Positions 6,343 to 15,675 of a stretch of 30,142 nucleotides of DNA are shown piece by piece. The stretch comes from an uncultured Eubacterium sp. (GTDB taxonomy: Bacteria > Bacillota > Clostridia > Lachnospirales > Lachnospiraceae), in assembly GCA_910577295.1 (NCBI GenBank), contig CAJTLS010000014.1:1-30142 (forward strand), given 5' to 3'. A program made the translations under genes and the position numbers. Position 1 is the first letter of the stretch. The number at the start of each line of letters is the position of its first letter. The notes under the pieces were generated by a model, which was not told the DNA's origin, searched no databases, and was given only the letters and a program-made list of their open reading frames with translations.

Positions 6343-8187
6343 ATGAGTGCATACGATAGCAGAAGATATACAAGAAAAAGACGCAGAAGAAAGAGTAAAC
6401 CAAAGCGGTTTCGTCGGGAGATGAAAATAACTGCATTTGTTTCCTTTTGCTTCTGCCTTTTTGTTTTTGGACTCCTATTTTACAAAATATACTGTATTAA
6501 CCAGCAGGATGGGACCCGTTACAAAAAGGAAGCGCTGGCACAGCAGATATACACAAATTCCGTATTAAATTATCAGCGCGGCGATATCAAGGACAGAAAT
6601 AATACAACGCTGGCCGTAAGTGTACGCAAATACAATCTTGTATTGGAGCCGCGGACATTGTTGACAAATGAGAAAAAGCGGGCAGAGACAGTGAAAAAAA
6701 TTGCTTCCTTTTTCGGCGTAGGTGAAGAAAAGATTCAGGAGAGGATTGCGAAAAAACCGAAGTCGATGTACGAGCACATAGATGAGCTGAAAGAACTATC
6801 TGCCTCGAAAGTAGAAATCTTTAAAAAGGAAACGAAAAAGAATAAAGACATTATCGGTATCTGGTTTGAAGAGACTTATAAGCGGAATTACCCGCAGAAA
6901 ACGGTAGGCGCAAGTATTATAGGCTTTACTTCTTCTGAAAATAAGGGGACATATGGAGTGGAAGAGCAGTATAATTCTGTTTTAAACGGCACTACGGGGC
7001 GGGAATACGGATATTTTGATTCCAACATGAATCTGCAGCGCACAATCAAAGAAGCGAAAGACGGTAATTCTGTTGTGCTGACGATTGACGCCAACGTGCA
7101 GAAAATCGTGGAAGAGGAGATTTCGCATTTTCAAAAGGAAAGTGTAGGGGCAAAAAAAATTGCCGTTATGCTTATGAATCCGAAAAATGGAGAAATTCTT
7201 GCCATGGCATCGGATTCCACATTTGACTCCAATGAGCCGCAGGATTTATCCGTTATGTATACGCAGCAGCAGATTTCAGCCATGTCGAATGAGGAGAAGA
7301 ACGAAAAACTGCTGTCGATGTGGTCGAATTATTGTGTCGGGGAAGCTTATGAACCCGGCTCGACATTCAAGCCGTTTACTATTGCGGCCGCCTTAGATGA
7401 AAATCTGGTCTCGGAAAAGTCTTCGTTTGACTGCCACGGTATGACAAAAGTAGCTGACAGGGAAATCCACTGCAACAACCGCTCCGGACACGGCGTCTTG
7501 GATTTACGGCATTCTTTGATGGAATCGTGTAACGGCGCCCTGATGATAATTGGAACGAAACTGGGGAGAGAGTCCTTTCATGCCTATAACAAATTGTATG
7601 GTTTCGGGCAGAAAACCGGAATTGATTTGCCGGGGGAAAATTCTGGCATGATTCATGAAAAGGACATGCTGAATACGGTGGAACTGGCGACCAGCAGTTT
7701 CGGACAGACGCAGACGGTAACGATGGTACAGATGTTAAGCGGCTTTTCCTCGTTAATCAACGGGGGCGACTATTTTCAGCCGCATGTAGTGAAAGAAATC
7801 CAAAACAGCAACGGTGAAGTCATTGAAACAATCGACCCAGTTGTCGTCAAAAAGACAACAAGCGAAGATACAAGTGCAAAAATCCGAAGCTTTCTGAAAT
7901 CGACGGTAGAAGACGGAACGGCGTCGCCGGCAAAAGTGAAAGGGTATTCGATTGGAGGAAAGACGGGTACTGCAGAAAAACGGCAGGTCGACGGAACGGC
8001 CAGCAAAAAGAATTATCTCGTTTCTTTTATCGGCTGTGTACCGGCGGAAAATCCAGATGTGGCATTCTATGTAATTATTGATGAGCCTCGTGTAAAAGAT
8101 CAGGCGCATAGCACTTACGCCACAGAATTTTCTTCCCGTATTATGAAGAGAATACTTCCGTTTTTAGGACAATACGCCACAAAATGA
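6343..8187 (+). CDS. Class B penicillin-binding protein (FtsI/SpoVD family), first copy
   Basis: The protein is a 614-residue monofunctional transpeptidase that crosslinks septal peptidoglycan. A very basic cytoplasmic tail (about 1-27) precedes one membrane segment (about 28-50). The PBP dimerisation domain includes NYQRGDIKDRNNTTLA. The transpeptidase domain follows, with nucleophile Ser340 in GSTFK (SxxK), Ser395-Cys-Asn397 (SxN) and Lys540-Thr-Gly (KTG). No C-terminal PASTA repeats are present, unlike B. subtilis SpoVD and many Gram-positive FtsI proteins. GTAGGTGA lies about 8 bases before the start. A related PBP follows directly; one is probably vegetative FtsI and the other sporulation SpoVD, but the sequence alone does not say which. 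Confidence 0.94.
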   Translation: MSAYDSRRYTRKRRRRKSKPKRFRREMKITAFVSFCFCLFVFGLLFYKIYCINQQDGTRYKKEALAQQIYTNSVLNYQRGDIKDRNNTTLAVSVRKYNLVLEPRTLLTNEKKRAETVKKIASFFGVGEEKIQERIAKKPKSMYEHIDELKELSASKVEIFKKETKKNKDIIGIWFEETYKRNYPQKTVGASIIGFTSSENKGTYGVEEQYNSVLNGTTGREYGYFDSNMNLQRTIKEAKDGNSVVLTIDANVQKIVEEEISHFQKESVGAKKIAVMLMNPKNGEILAMASDSTFDSNEPQDLSVMYTQQQISAMSNEEKNEKLLSMWSNYCVGEAYEPGSTFKPFTIAAALDENLVSEKSSFDCHGMTKVADREIHCNNRSGHGVLDLRHSLMESCNGALMIIGTKLGRESFHAYNKLYGFGQKTGIDLPGENSGMIHEKDMLNTVELATSSFGQTQTVTMVQMLSGFSSLINGGDYFQPHVVKEIQNSNGEVIETIDPVVVKKTTSEDTSAKIRSFLKSTVEDGTASPAKVKGYSIGGKTGTAEKRQVDGTASKKNYLVSFIGCVPAENPDVAFYVIIDEPRVKDQAHSTYATEFSSRIMKRILPFLGQYATK

Positions 8188-8245
8188 GCATATCTTTTAG
8201 AGATTGGCAATAGACTATATGGATGATGGGTATGTGAGGCGTAAG

Positions 8246-9964
8246 ATGTTAAACCGGCACAGGACATACCAGCGTCAGTCAATGGGGCTGGTATTTTTCG
8301 CATTTTTTCTTGTACTGAGCGTGATGTATGTAAGACTGGGGTATCTCATGTTCTTCCGTGCAGATTATTATGGGATACAGGCGAAAGAATTACATGAGCG
8401 TGAGCGGCGTATTAAGGCGGAGCGGGGGAAGATTCAAGACCGCAATGGCATTTTACTGGCTGGGAACCGCTCGGTATCGACGATTTCCGTCATACATAGT
8501 CAGATAAAAGAACCAGAAAAAGTGATTTCTCTGTTGAGCAGAGAGCTTGATTTAGAAGAGGAAGAGGTTCGCAAGAAAGTAAAAAAAGTTTCTTCGAGAG
8601 AAAAAATCAAATCCAACGTGGAAAAAGAAACATCGGACCGCATACGCAATTATAAATTAGCGGGCGTTACCGTAGATGAAGATTATAAAAGGGAATATCA
8701 GTACGATACGCTGGCCTCGAAAATATTAGGATTTACGGGCAGCGATAATCAGGGGATTATCGGACTTGAGGTCACGTATGAAAAATATCTCAAAGGACTG
8801 GACGGCTCGATCCTCACAATGACAACCGCGAACGGAACCGAGATTGAAAACGGAGCCGAATCCAGAGTTGAGCCGATTGGCGGATGGACGCTGCGAACAA
8901 GTTTGGATTTAACCATTATGGAATATACCGATCAGGTGGCCAATACATTGTTAAAGAAAAAGCAGGCAAAAAGTGTTGACATTATCGTAATGAATCCGCA
9001 AAACGGGGAAATATACGCCATGGCCTGCGCGCCGGAATTTAATTTGAACGACCCCTATACGCTGCCGGAGGATATGACGGGGCTGACGGCAAAACAGAAG
9101 ACGGAGAAGCGCAATGCCATGTGGAGAAATCCGTGTGTTTCGGACACCTATGAGCCGGGGTCTACCTTTAAAATACTGACGACGGCGGCAGCGTTGGAAA
9201 AGGGTGTTGTAAAGATGACAGACCGCTTTCACTGTCCGGGGTATAAGATGGTTGAAGACAGGCGCATTCGCTGTCACAAAACGACAGGACACGGTAGTGA
9301 ATCGTTTTTGGAGGGAATTATGAACTCCTGTAATCCGGTTTTTATAGAAGTAGGAGCTAGAGTCGGCGTTTCGGATTTTTATAAGCAGATGAAAAAGTTT
9401 GGACTGATGAACCGCGCGGGGATTGATGTGCCGGGAGAGGCAGGAACCATTATTCATAAACAGAGTAATGTAAAAGCAGTGGAATTGGCGACGATGTCAT
9501 TCGGGCAATCGTTCCAGATTTCACCGATTCGTCTGTTGACGTGCGCATCGACAATGATTAATGGAGGCAAGAGCATTACGCCGCATTTTGCCGTGAGCGC
9601 CGTGAGTGCTGACGGAACGCAGATGAAGCGCTTTTCCTATGAAGAGGGGGAACAGGTTGTTACGAAAGAGACATCGGATTTGATACGCGAGGCGCTCGGC
9701 AAAGTAGTTTCCGAGGGAACCGGAAAAAATGCCGGAGTTGCCGGATATGCCGTGGGGGCCAAAACGGGTACCAGTCAGAAACTTCCCCGTGGAAATGGGA
9801 AATATATTGCTTCTACAATCGGTTTCGCACCTGTCGATAATCCGCAAGTGATAGCCTTGATACGCATTGATGAACCACAGGGTCTGTATTATGGGGGAAC
9901 GGTAGCGGCGCCCGGCATCTCAACACTGTTTAGCAATTTGCTGCCGTATTTGTGCGGGAACTAA
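8246..9964 (+). CDS. Class B penicillin-binding protein (FtsI/SpoVD family), second copy
   Basis: This is a paralogue of the preceding gene, about 572 residues from ATG 8246. A short basic tail is followed by one membrane segment (about 13-35). The dimerisation domain contains AERGKIQDRNGILLAGN. The transpeptidase motifs are Ser306 in GSTFK, Ser361-Cys-Asn363 and Lys506-Thr-Gly. It also lacks PASTA repeats. ATG 8246 is preferred because TGAGGCG lies 5 bases upstream; ATG 8219 or TTG 8204 are in frame and possible but have no good site. The tandem pair suggests duplication, with vegetative and sporulation division of labour by analogy with B. subtilis pbpB-spoVD. Confidence 0.93.
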   Translation: MLNRHRTYQRQSMGLVFFAFFLVLSVMYVRLGYLMFFRADYYGIQAKELHERERRIKAERGKIQDRNGILLAGNRSVSTISVIHSQIKEPEKVISLLSRELDLEEEEVRKKVKKVSSREKIKSNVEKETSDRIRNYKLAGVTVDEDYKREYQYDTLASKILGFTGSDNQGIIGLEVTYEKYLKGLDGSILTMTTANGTEIENGAESRVEPIGGWTLRTSLDLTIMEYTDQVANTLLKKKQAKSVDIIVMNPQNGEIYAMACAPEFNLNDPYTLPEDMTGLTAKQKTEKRNAMWRNPCVSDTYEPGSTFKILTTAAALEKGVVKMTDRFHCPGYKMVEDRRIRCHKTTGHGSESFLEGIMNSCNPVFIEVGARVGVSDFYKQMKKFGLMNRAGIDVPGEAGTIIHKQSNVKAVELATMSFGQSFQISPIRLLTCASTMINGGKSITPHFAVSAVSADGTQMKRFSYEEGEQVVTKETSDLIREALGKVVSEGTGKNAGVAGYAVGAKTGTSQKLPRGNGKYIASTIGFAPVDNPQVIALIRIDEPQGLYYGGTVAAPGISTLFSNLLPYLCGN

Positions 9965-10047
9965 GAAAGACTTGCGATAGAGTTCGTAATAGTATAAAAT
10001 AGACACGTGCGTAAACGTACTTAATAAGATAAGAAGAGGTGTAAAGA

Positions 10048-11016
10048 ATGGAAAATTTGAGTATTAGCGTGTTGATGCCTGTTATTATTTCATTTTTGAT
10101 TAGCGTCATTTTCTGCCCGATTTTGATTCCGTTTTTGCGAAAATTAAAATTCGGACAGACGGAGAGGGAAGACGGCCCGGAATCACATTTGAAAAAGACC
10201 GGTACCCCGACGATGGGAGGTCTGGTTATTCTGGCAAGCATTTTACTTACTTCCCTTATTTATGTGGGGCGGTATAAAGAGATTATTCCCGTGTTGTTTA
10301 TGACATTGGGATTTGGTCTGATTGGTTTTTTGGATGACTATATAAAAGTAGTAAAGAAACGTTCACTCGGACTGACCCCCTCGCAGAAAATGACTTTGCA
10401 ATTTATTGTGACAGGGGTATTTATCTATTACTATTTTCAGGTGGCAGAGTTAGACACTTCCATAAAAATACCATTTGTAGACGGTATTGGTTTTGTTATG
10501 CCGCCGTGGCTTTTTGTGATTTTTGTTTTTATTGTCGTATTGGGAACCGTTAATGGTGTGAATTTTACGGATGGTCTGGACGGTCTGGCATCCGGCGTCA
10601 CGGTTATCGTGGCCACATTTTTCACGATTGTATCGCTCACCGTAAATCCGGAGATGACACCGATTACCGGGGCGGTAGTAGGGAGCTTATTGGGATTTCT
10701 TCTCTTTAACACGTATCCGGCCAGAGTATTTATGGGTGATACCGGTTCGCTCGCTCTGGGAGGATTTGTGTCTGCGATAGCTCTTATTCTTCATATGCCG
10801 TTATTTATTGTCATTGTCGGATTAATATATCTGGTAGAAGTAATTTCCGTAATCCTGCAGGTAGGGTACTTCAAACTTACACATGGAAAAAGAATCTTTA
10901 AGATGGCGCCGATTCATCATCATTTTGAATTGTGCGGATATTCCGAGACGCAGGTGGTAGCGGCATTCAGTATTATAACAGCGCTATTATGTCTGGTTGG
11001 AATTATGGCGTTATAG
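10048..11016 (+). CDS. mraY: Phospho-N-acetylmuramoyl-pentapeptide transferase MraY
   Basis: MraY transfers phospho-MurNAc-pentapeptide from the UDP precursor to undecaprenyl phosphate, forming lipid I in the membrane. The 322-residue protein is strongly hydrophobic with about ten segments. It carries the family motifs GFLDDYIKV (about 91-99), NFTDGLDGLASG (172-183), the GDTGSLALGG region (about 231-240) and the histidine cluster APIHHHFE (about 287-294). The upstream gap of 83 bases contains AAGAGGTG before ATG. murD follows after 27 bases. Confidence 0.97.
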   Translation: MENLSISVLMPVIISFLISVIFCPILIPFLRKLKFGQTEREDGPESHLKKTGTPTMGGLVILASILLTSLIYVGRYKEIIPVLFMTLGFGLIGFLDDYIKVVKKRSLGLTPSQKMTLQFIVTGVFIYYYFQVAELDTSIKIPFVDGIGFVMPPWLFVIFVFIVVLGTVNGVNFTDGLDGLASGVTVIVATFFTIVSLTVNPEMTPITGAVVGSLLGFLLFNTYPARVFMGDTGSLALGGFVSAIALILHMPLFIVIVGLIYLVEVISVILQVGYFKLTHGKRIFKMAPIHHHFELCGYSETQVVAAFSIITALLCLVGIMAL

Positions 11017-11043
11017 AAATACCGTGGAAAGGATAGGCAGGAA

Positions 11044-12372
11044 ATGACAGTAAAGAATAAAAAGGTAATGGTAGTCGGGCTCGGGAAGAGCGGTATGGCG
11101 GCTTTTGAGCTGTTGGAGAAGATGCAGGCAAACGTATGCCTGTATGATGGCAGGGAAGATTTGGATACGAGTGAATATAAGGTTCCCGTCTATTTGGGGG
11201 ATATTCCAGAACATATAATCGATACATTGTCTCTTGCTGTTTTTAGTCCGGGAGTTCCATTGGATATCCCGCCGGCCGAAAAGTTAAAACAGCATCAGAT
11301 ACCAATAATAGGCGAAATCGAATTGGCATTTCTCAATGAAAAGGGCACTGTTGCCGCCATCACGGGTACGAATGGAAAGACAACGACGACGACGCTGGCG
11401 GGAGAAGTTATGAAAGCGTATCGAGAGCAGACGTTCGTTGTAGGTAACATCGGCAGTCCTTATACAAAAGAGGTGGAACAGACGACAGAATCGTCTTTTA
11501 CCGTAGCGGAAATCAGCAGTTTCCAATTGGAAACGATAGATACATTCCGCCCGAAAGTCAGCGCCATTTTAAACATTACCCCTGACCATTTGAACCGCCA
11601 CAAGACGATGGAGTGCTATATTGATACAAAATTCCGAATTGCGGAAAACCAGGCAAAAGACGATTTGTGTGTACTTAACTATGAAGACGAAGTGTTGCGG
11701 GAACGGGCGGCAGAGTTACCCTGTGAGGTGGAATTTTTCAGCAGCAGGCAGAAAATTGAAAACGGTTTATACCAAAACGAAAACCATGATATTGTCGATG
11801 GTATGACCGGAGAAGTTTTAATGAACATGTCGGAGAGCAATATACCGGGAGACCATAACTGTGAAAATATCATGGCGGCAATTTTGATTACCCGCAAACT
11901 CGGGGCACCGATGGATTTAATCATAGAGACTGTAAAGAATTTCCGTGCTGTGGAACATCGGCTTGAATTTGTAAAAAGCGTTGCCGGTGTTGACTATTAT
12001 AACGATTCGAAAGGAACAAATCCAGACGCTGCTATTAAGGCAATACAGTCCATGGCACGTCCTACGATACTGATTGGCGGCGGCTACGATAAAGATTCGG
12101 AATTTGATGACTGGATTGCTCATTTTCACGGAAAAGTAAAATCTCTCATCCTTTTGGGGGAAACGGCAGAAAAAATTGCCCGCGCGGCAGACCGTCAGGG
12201 GTTCCGTGCTTATGAATTTACAGACAGCCTGCAGGAAGCGGTAACGCGAGCTGCCGAATTAGCAGAAACCGGAGACGCCGTGCTTTTGTCACCGGCGTGT
12301 GCCAGTTGGGATATGTTTGCTTCCTATGAACAGAGAGGAAATATGTTTAAAGATTATGTGCATCGTCTATAA
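11044..12372 (+). CDS. murD: UDP-N-acetylmuramoyl-L-alanine:D-glutamate ligase MurD
   Basis: MurD is the cytoplasmic ATP-dependent ligase that adds D-glutamate to UDP-MurNAc-L-Ala. At 442 residues it has the usual length and three domains. A Rossmann-like N-terminus begins KVMVVGLGKSGMAAFELL. The central ATPase domain has the P-loop ITGTNGKTTTT (about 107-117) and NITPDHLNRHKTMECY (about 179-194). The ligase domain contains EHRLE and YYNDSKGTNPDAAIKA. The Shine-Dalgarno is GCAGGAA directly before ATG. It lies between mraY and ftsW as in the classical dcw order. Confidence 0.97.
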   Translation: MTVKNKKVMVVGLGKSGMAAFELLEKMQANVCLYDGREDLDTSEYKVPVYLGDIPEHIIDTLSLAVFSPGVPLDIPPAEKLKQHQIPIIGEIELAFLNEKGTVAAITGTNGKTTTTTLAGEVMKAYREQTFVVGNIGSPYTKEVEQTTESSFTVAEISSFQLETIDTFRPKVSAILNITPDHLNRHKTMECYIDTKFRIAENQAKDDLCVLNYEDEVLRERAAELPCEVEFFSSRQKIENGLYQNENHDIVDGMTGEVLMNMSESNIPGDHNCENIMAAILITRKLGAPMDLIIETVKNFRAVEHRLEFVKSVAGVDYYNDSKGTNPDAAIKAIQSMARPTILIGGGYDKDSEFDDWIAHFHGKVKSLILLGETAEKIARAADRQGFRAYEFTDSLQEAVTRAAELAETGDAVLLSPACASWDMFASYEQRGNMFKDYVHRL

Positions 12373-12395
12373 CAGTAACAGTCAGGGGGGATTCT

Positions 12396-13532
12396 GTGGA
12401 AGAACGAAGAAGAAAAGTCAGGAAAGCAGAGACGGGTTCGTTTGACTACAGTCTTTTGTTAATAACATTATGTCTGATTGGTTTCGGACTGCTGATGATT
12501 TACAGCGCCAGTTCTTATACTTCCCAATTAAAACACGGAGATTCGGGATTTTTTCTGAAAAAGCAGGTAATCGGTGTTCTGGCCGGCGTATGTGCGATGT
12601 TTATTGTTGCCAAAATTGATTATCGCGTCTACTTGAAACGTCTGCCATTGTTCCGGCTCAAATTCATAACGGCGTTGTATCTGATGGCCGTTGCCTTGCA
12701 GATTGCCGTGCTTTTTGTCGGCAAAGAGTTAAATGGTGCAAAACGATGGCTGTATATCGGGCCGATTTCACTCCAGCCCTCCGAATTTACGAAAATTGTC
12801 GTGATTTTAATTACCGCCTACTTTATACAAAAACGGCCGCGGGATATGAGTAAGTTAATTGGTATTATACGGGTATTACTGCCAATCGGTTTTCTGGCTA
12901 TTTTGGTTGCCTTGGAAAACCTGAGTACGGCGATTGTAATTTTCATTATCTGGTTTGGCATGTGTTTTGTCTCGGCGAAGAAAAAGTGGTGGTATGTCGG
13001 CGTCTTTCTTCTTGGCGTCATGCTCATTGTTCTGTACATAACGTTTGGCGATGCGTTCCGCTCCGACCGGATTGCTATCTGGCGGAATGTGGAGACACAT
13101 CCAAAGGGGTATCAGGTTTTACAGGGGTTGTATGCCATTGCTTCCGGCGGCATTTTTGGTACCGGTCTGGGAGACAGTATGCAGAAACTCGGCTTCATTC
13201 CGGAGTCGCACAATGATATGATATTTTCTATTATATGTGAAGAATTGGGAATGGTAGGAGCAGGAATTGTTATTATCATGTTTGTTCTTCTTATGTGGCG
13301 TATTTTGACATCAGCCATGACAGCGCCGGATTTGTTTTCAGGTTTGATATGTACCGGTGTTATGATACATATTGCGGCTCAAGTTGTCATTAATATTGCG
13401 GTAGTTACTAATTCCATGCCATCTACAGGTATTCCATTGCCCTTTATCAGTTATGGTGGAACTTCGATTATGATATTAATGGCGGAAATGGGTCTGGTTC
13501 TGGGGATTTCTACAAAATGTAAAAGCACATAG
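12396..13532 (+). CDS. ftsW: Lipid II polymerase FtsW (SEDS family)
   Basis: The 378-residue SEDS glycosyltransferase has about ten membrane segments and a basic N-terminal tail. It polymerises lipid II with a partner class B PBP, here presumably one of the two encoded upstream. Conserved features are LLMIYSASSY (about 32-41), GAKRWLYIGPISLQPSEF (about 114-131), the ENLSTAIVI segment and the C-terminal LPFISYGGTS (about 348-357). The start is GTG at 12396, with CAGGGGGG 5 bases upstream. It could equally be called SpoVE, the sporulation paralogue; dcw position favours FtsW. murG, which often follows ftsW, is absent here. Confidence 0.94.
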   Translation: MEERRRKVRKAETGSFDYSLLLITLCLIGFGLLMIYSASSYTSQLKHGDSGFFLKKQVIGVLAGVCAMFIVAKIDYRVYLKRLPLFRLKFITALYLMAVALQIAVLFVGKELNGAKRWLYIGPISLQPSEFTKIVVILITAYFIQKRPRDMSKLIGIIRVLLPIGFLAILVALENLSTAIVIFIIWFGMCFVSAKKKWWYVGVFLLGVMLIVLYITFGDAFRSDRIAIWRNVETHPKGYQVLQGLYAIASGGIFGTGLGDSMQKLGFIPESHNDMIFSIICEELGMVGAGIVIIMFVLLMWRILTSAMTAPDLFSGLICTGVMIHIAAQVVINIAVVTNSMPSTGIPLPFISYGGTSIMILMAEMGLVLGISTKCKST

Positions 13533-13582
13533 CGCCGCGGAACGCATACAATGAGGTTGAAAACATATCTTTTGGTGACTTG

Positions 13583-14836
13583 ATGGCAATTGAAGTAAAT
13601 GGTGGAAGTCATACTTCCGGCATACTGAAGATACAAGGCTCCAAAAATTCCGTCCTGCCTCTTATGGCGGCTTCTCTTCTGACAGAAGACGGCACATCTA
13701 TTGAGGGATGTCCTGATATATCCGATGTGCGGGCTATGTGGGAAGTGATAGAAGCGCTTGGGGGAGTAATCACATACGAAGAACAACGTTTAAGCATAGA
13801 TGCAAGCGGAGTAGGTAAAGTGGAAATCTGTCAGGATAAAGTACGGGATATCCGTGCTTCTGTTTTACTTATGGGAGCTTGTTTGGCGCGCTTTGGACAG
13901 GTGACAATTGCATACCCCGGAGGGTGTTCGATAGGAAAGAGGCCTATTGATTTTCATCTACAGGCATTTCGGGCCATGGGAGTAACGATTGAGGAAGAAC
14001 AGGAGCGGCTCGTCTGTCATTGCGATGGCAGGCTGCGCGGCTGCGATATCCGCCTGCCGTTTCCAAGCGTTGGTGCCACGGAAAATACAATACTGGCGGC
14101 TTCTCTAGCAGAGGGAGATACGACGCTGTATAATGCAGCCCGTGAGCCGGAAATTGTGGAACTGGTTTGCTTCCTGCGCCGTATGGGAGCGAAAATTAAG
14201 GGAGAGGGAACAGCATGTATTCACGTTCAGGGAGTATCTAAGTTAAACGGGGTATCATGGAAACTCAGTGAAGACAGAATCGCCTTTTTAACTTATGCCA
14301 TGATGGTTGCCGGATGCGGCGGGGAAGTTTCTTTTCAGATTTCTCCCCAATACCTGAACAAGGAATTGTGGATTTTGGATAAATTGGGCTGCCAGTGTTC
14401 GGTTGGGAACGATCACATCACGGTGAAGCAGATGGGGAGCGTTCGTCCGATACACTATATCCGCACAGGGCCTTATCCGGAATACCCTACCGACGGGCAG
14501 TCGTTACTTCTGGCTGTACTGTCAAAAGCCCATGGGGTCAGCAATGTGGAAGAGATGGTATTTGAGAATCGTTTCCGCGTCGTCAGCCAGTTGCAGCAGA
14601 TGGGGGCAAATATTGATTATGTGAGCAATCGCGCACAGGTGACGGGAGTGACTCTTTTACATGGCGCCGACGTATCGGCAACAGATTTGAGAAGCGGTGC
14701 GGCGCTGCTTATTGCGGCGGCAATGGCGGAGGGAGTCAGTCATATTCATAAGGAGCATTACATTTATCGGGGATATGAGGCAATTGTTGAAAATATGATT
14801 CAAATCGGATTTTGTGTGAGAAGAAATGAGGATTAG
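13583..14836 (+). CDS. murA: UDP-N-acetylglucosamine 1-carboxyvinyltransferase MurA
   Basis: MurA adds enolpyruvate from phosphoenolpyruvate to UDP-GlcNAc, the first committed step of peptidoglycan synthesis and the target of fosfomycin. The 417-residue protein has the inside-out alpha/beta barrel motifs. Lys21-Asn22 lie in GSKNSVLPL. The catalytic loop YPGGCSIGKRPID has Cys115 at exactly the E. coli position, predicting fosfomycin sensitivity of this enzyme. ASVLLMGACLARFG and the later TDGQSLLLA segment also match. ATG 13583 follows GGTGA; a TTG one codon earlier is less likely. A second murA copy elsewhere is common in Firmicutes. divIB begins two bases after its stop. Confidence 0.95.
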   Translation: MAIEVNGGSHTSGILKIQGSKNSVLPLMAASLLTEDGTSIEGCPDISDVRAMWEVIEALGGVITYEEQRLSIDASGVGKVEICQDKVRDIRASVLLMGACLARFGQVTIAYPGGCSIGKRPIDFHLQAFRAMGVTIEEEQERLVCHCDGRLRGCDIRLPFPSVGATENTILAASLAEGDTTLYNAAREPEIVELVCFLRRMGAKIKGEGTACIHVQGVSKLNGVSWKLSEDRIAFLTYAMMVAGCGGEVSFQISPQYLNKELWILDKLGCQCSVGNDHITVKQMGSVRPIHYIRTGPYPEYPTDGQSLLLAVLSKAHGVSNVEEMVFENRFRVVSQLQQMGANIDYVSNRAQVTGVTLLHGADVSATDLRSGAALLIAAAMAEGVSHIHKEHYIYRGYEAIVENMIQIGFCVRRNED

Positions 14837-14838
14837 AA

Positions 14839-15561
14839 ATGGAAGAACCAAGGAAGAGATATAAAAGATTATGGGTGATAACCGGCTTTTTGCTTGTTTT
14901 GTTATTTTGCATTTTCTTTTTTCGGGTGAAGCGGGTGACGATTGAGGGAAATACTTATTATAGTCAGACAGATATGGCAGAGCGTTTCCAAAGTAATATT
15001 CTGGAGAGAAATGTTTTGAGTTTCTGGCTGCTGGATAAGTGTTCGCTCACGCCAAATCTGCCATTTGTACGCGAGTATGAGGTGAGTTATCCAAATATGA
15101 ATGAAATTCATATTAAATTATATGAAAAAACGATTGTGGCGGGCATTGCATACAGCAATCAATACATTTATTTTGACAAAGACGGGATGGTACTACAGAG
15201 TACGAAGCGTCCGGTTGCCAATATTCCCTTGTTTGAGACGAAAAATCTGACGACATTTACGCTATATGAGAAAGTACAGATGGAAGATGAGGAGCTGCTG
15301 ACACAGATTATGAATTTAGCGAATCTGTTTCAGCACTACCAGATTAAGTGGGATAAAGTACAGTTCGATGAGAATGACAATGCAATTTTGACGATTGGGA
15401 AAATTCGGGTACTCCTTGGAAAAAAGAATAATTATGATGAAGAGATTTCGGCATTGTCCAGTGTTTTGGAGAATAATTCAAAGAAAGAAAATCAAGAGGG
15501 CACATTTGATTTGAGGAATCATCAGGTGGGGGGAGATATCATATTAGACAGGCCCCAATAA
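14839..15561 (+). CDS. divIB: Cell division protein DivIB/FtsQ
   Basis: The 240-residue protein has a short basic cytoplasmic tail, one membrane segment (about 10-27) and an extracytoplasmic POTRA-like domain starting FRVKRVTIEGNTYYSQTDM (about 28-46). A beta domain follows with NEIHIKLYEKTIVAGIAY. FtsQ/DivIB bridges early and late divisome proteins and forms a complex with FtsL and DivIC. The Shine-Dalgarno GAGGATT lies inside the end of murA, so translation is coupled. FtsQ-family divergence is high; topology, the first POTRA strand and location between murA and ftsZ support the call. Confidence 0.9.
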   Translation: MEEPRKRYKRLWVITGFLLVLLFCIFFFRVKRVTIEGNTYYSQTDMAERFQSNILERNVLSFWLLDKCSLTPNLPFVREYEVSYPNMNEIHIKLYEKTIVAGIAYSNQYIYFDKDGMVLQSTKRPVANIPLFETKNLTTFTLYEKVQMEDEELLTQIMNLANLFQHYQIKWDKVQFDENDNAILTIGKIRVLLGKKNNYDEEISALSSVLENNSKKENQEGTFDLRNHQVGGDIILDRPQ

Positions 15562-15593
15562 AATAGAAGAAAGACAATTTTCAAAATTAGTAC

Positions 15594-15622
15594 TTGATTA
15601 TTTTTTCAAAAAAAAGTATTAT
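15594..15622 (+). promoter_or_regulatory. Dedicated ftsZ promoter
   Basis: TTGATT at 15594-15599 and TATTAT at 15617-15622 are 17 bp apart in an AT-rich gap, about 50 bases before the ftsZ start. A second possible -10, TATAAT at 15622-15627, overlaps. A separate promoter would allow ftsZ and secG expression independent of MraZ control. Confidence 0.7.
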
Positions 15623-15675
15623 ATAATTATGTGACTGTGCATAAGTTTCTATTCATGATAGAAGGAGGAACCATA

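Noticed and set aside
8188..8215. Possible sigma-E promoter before the second PBP (GCATATC)
   Set aside because: The -35 is near consensus, but no acceptable CATACAHT-like -10 lies 13-15 bp downstream.
9972..9998. Possible promoter before mraY (TTGCGA, TATAAA)
   Set aside because: The spacer is only 15 bp and the -35 is weak. Continuous transcription from upstream explains mraY.
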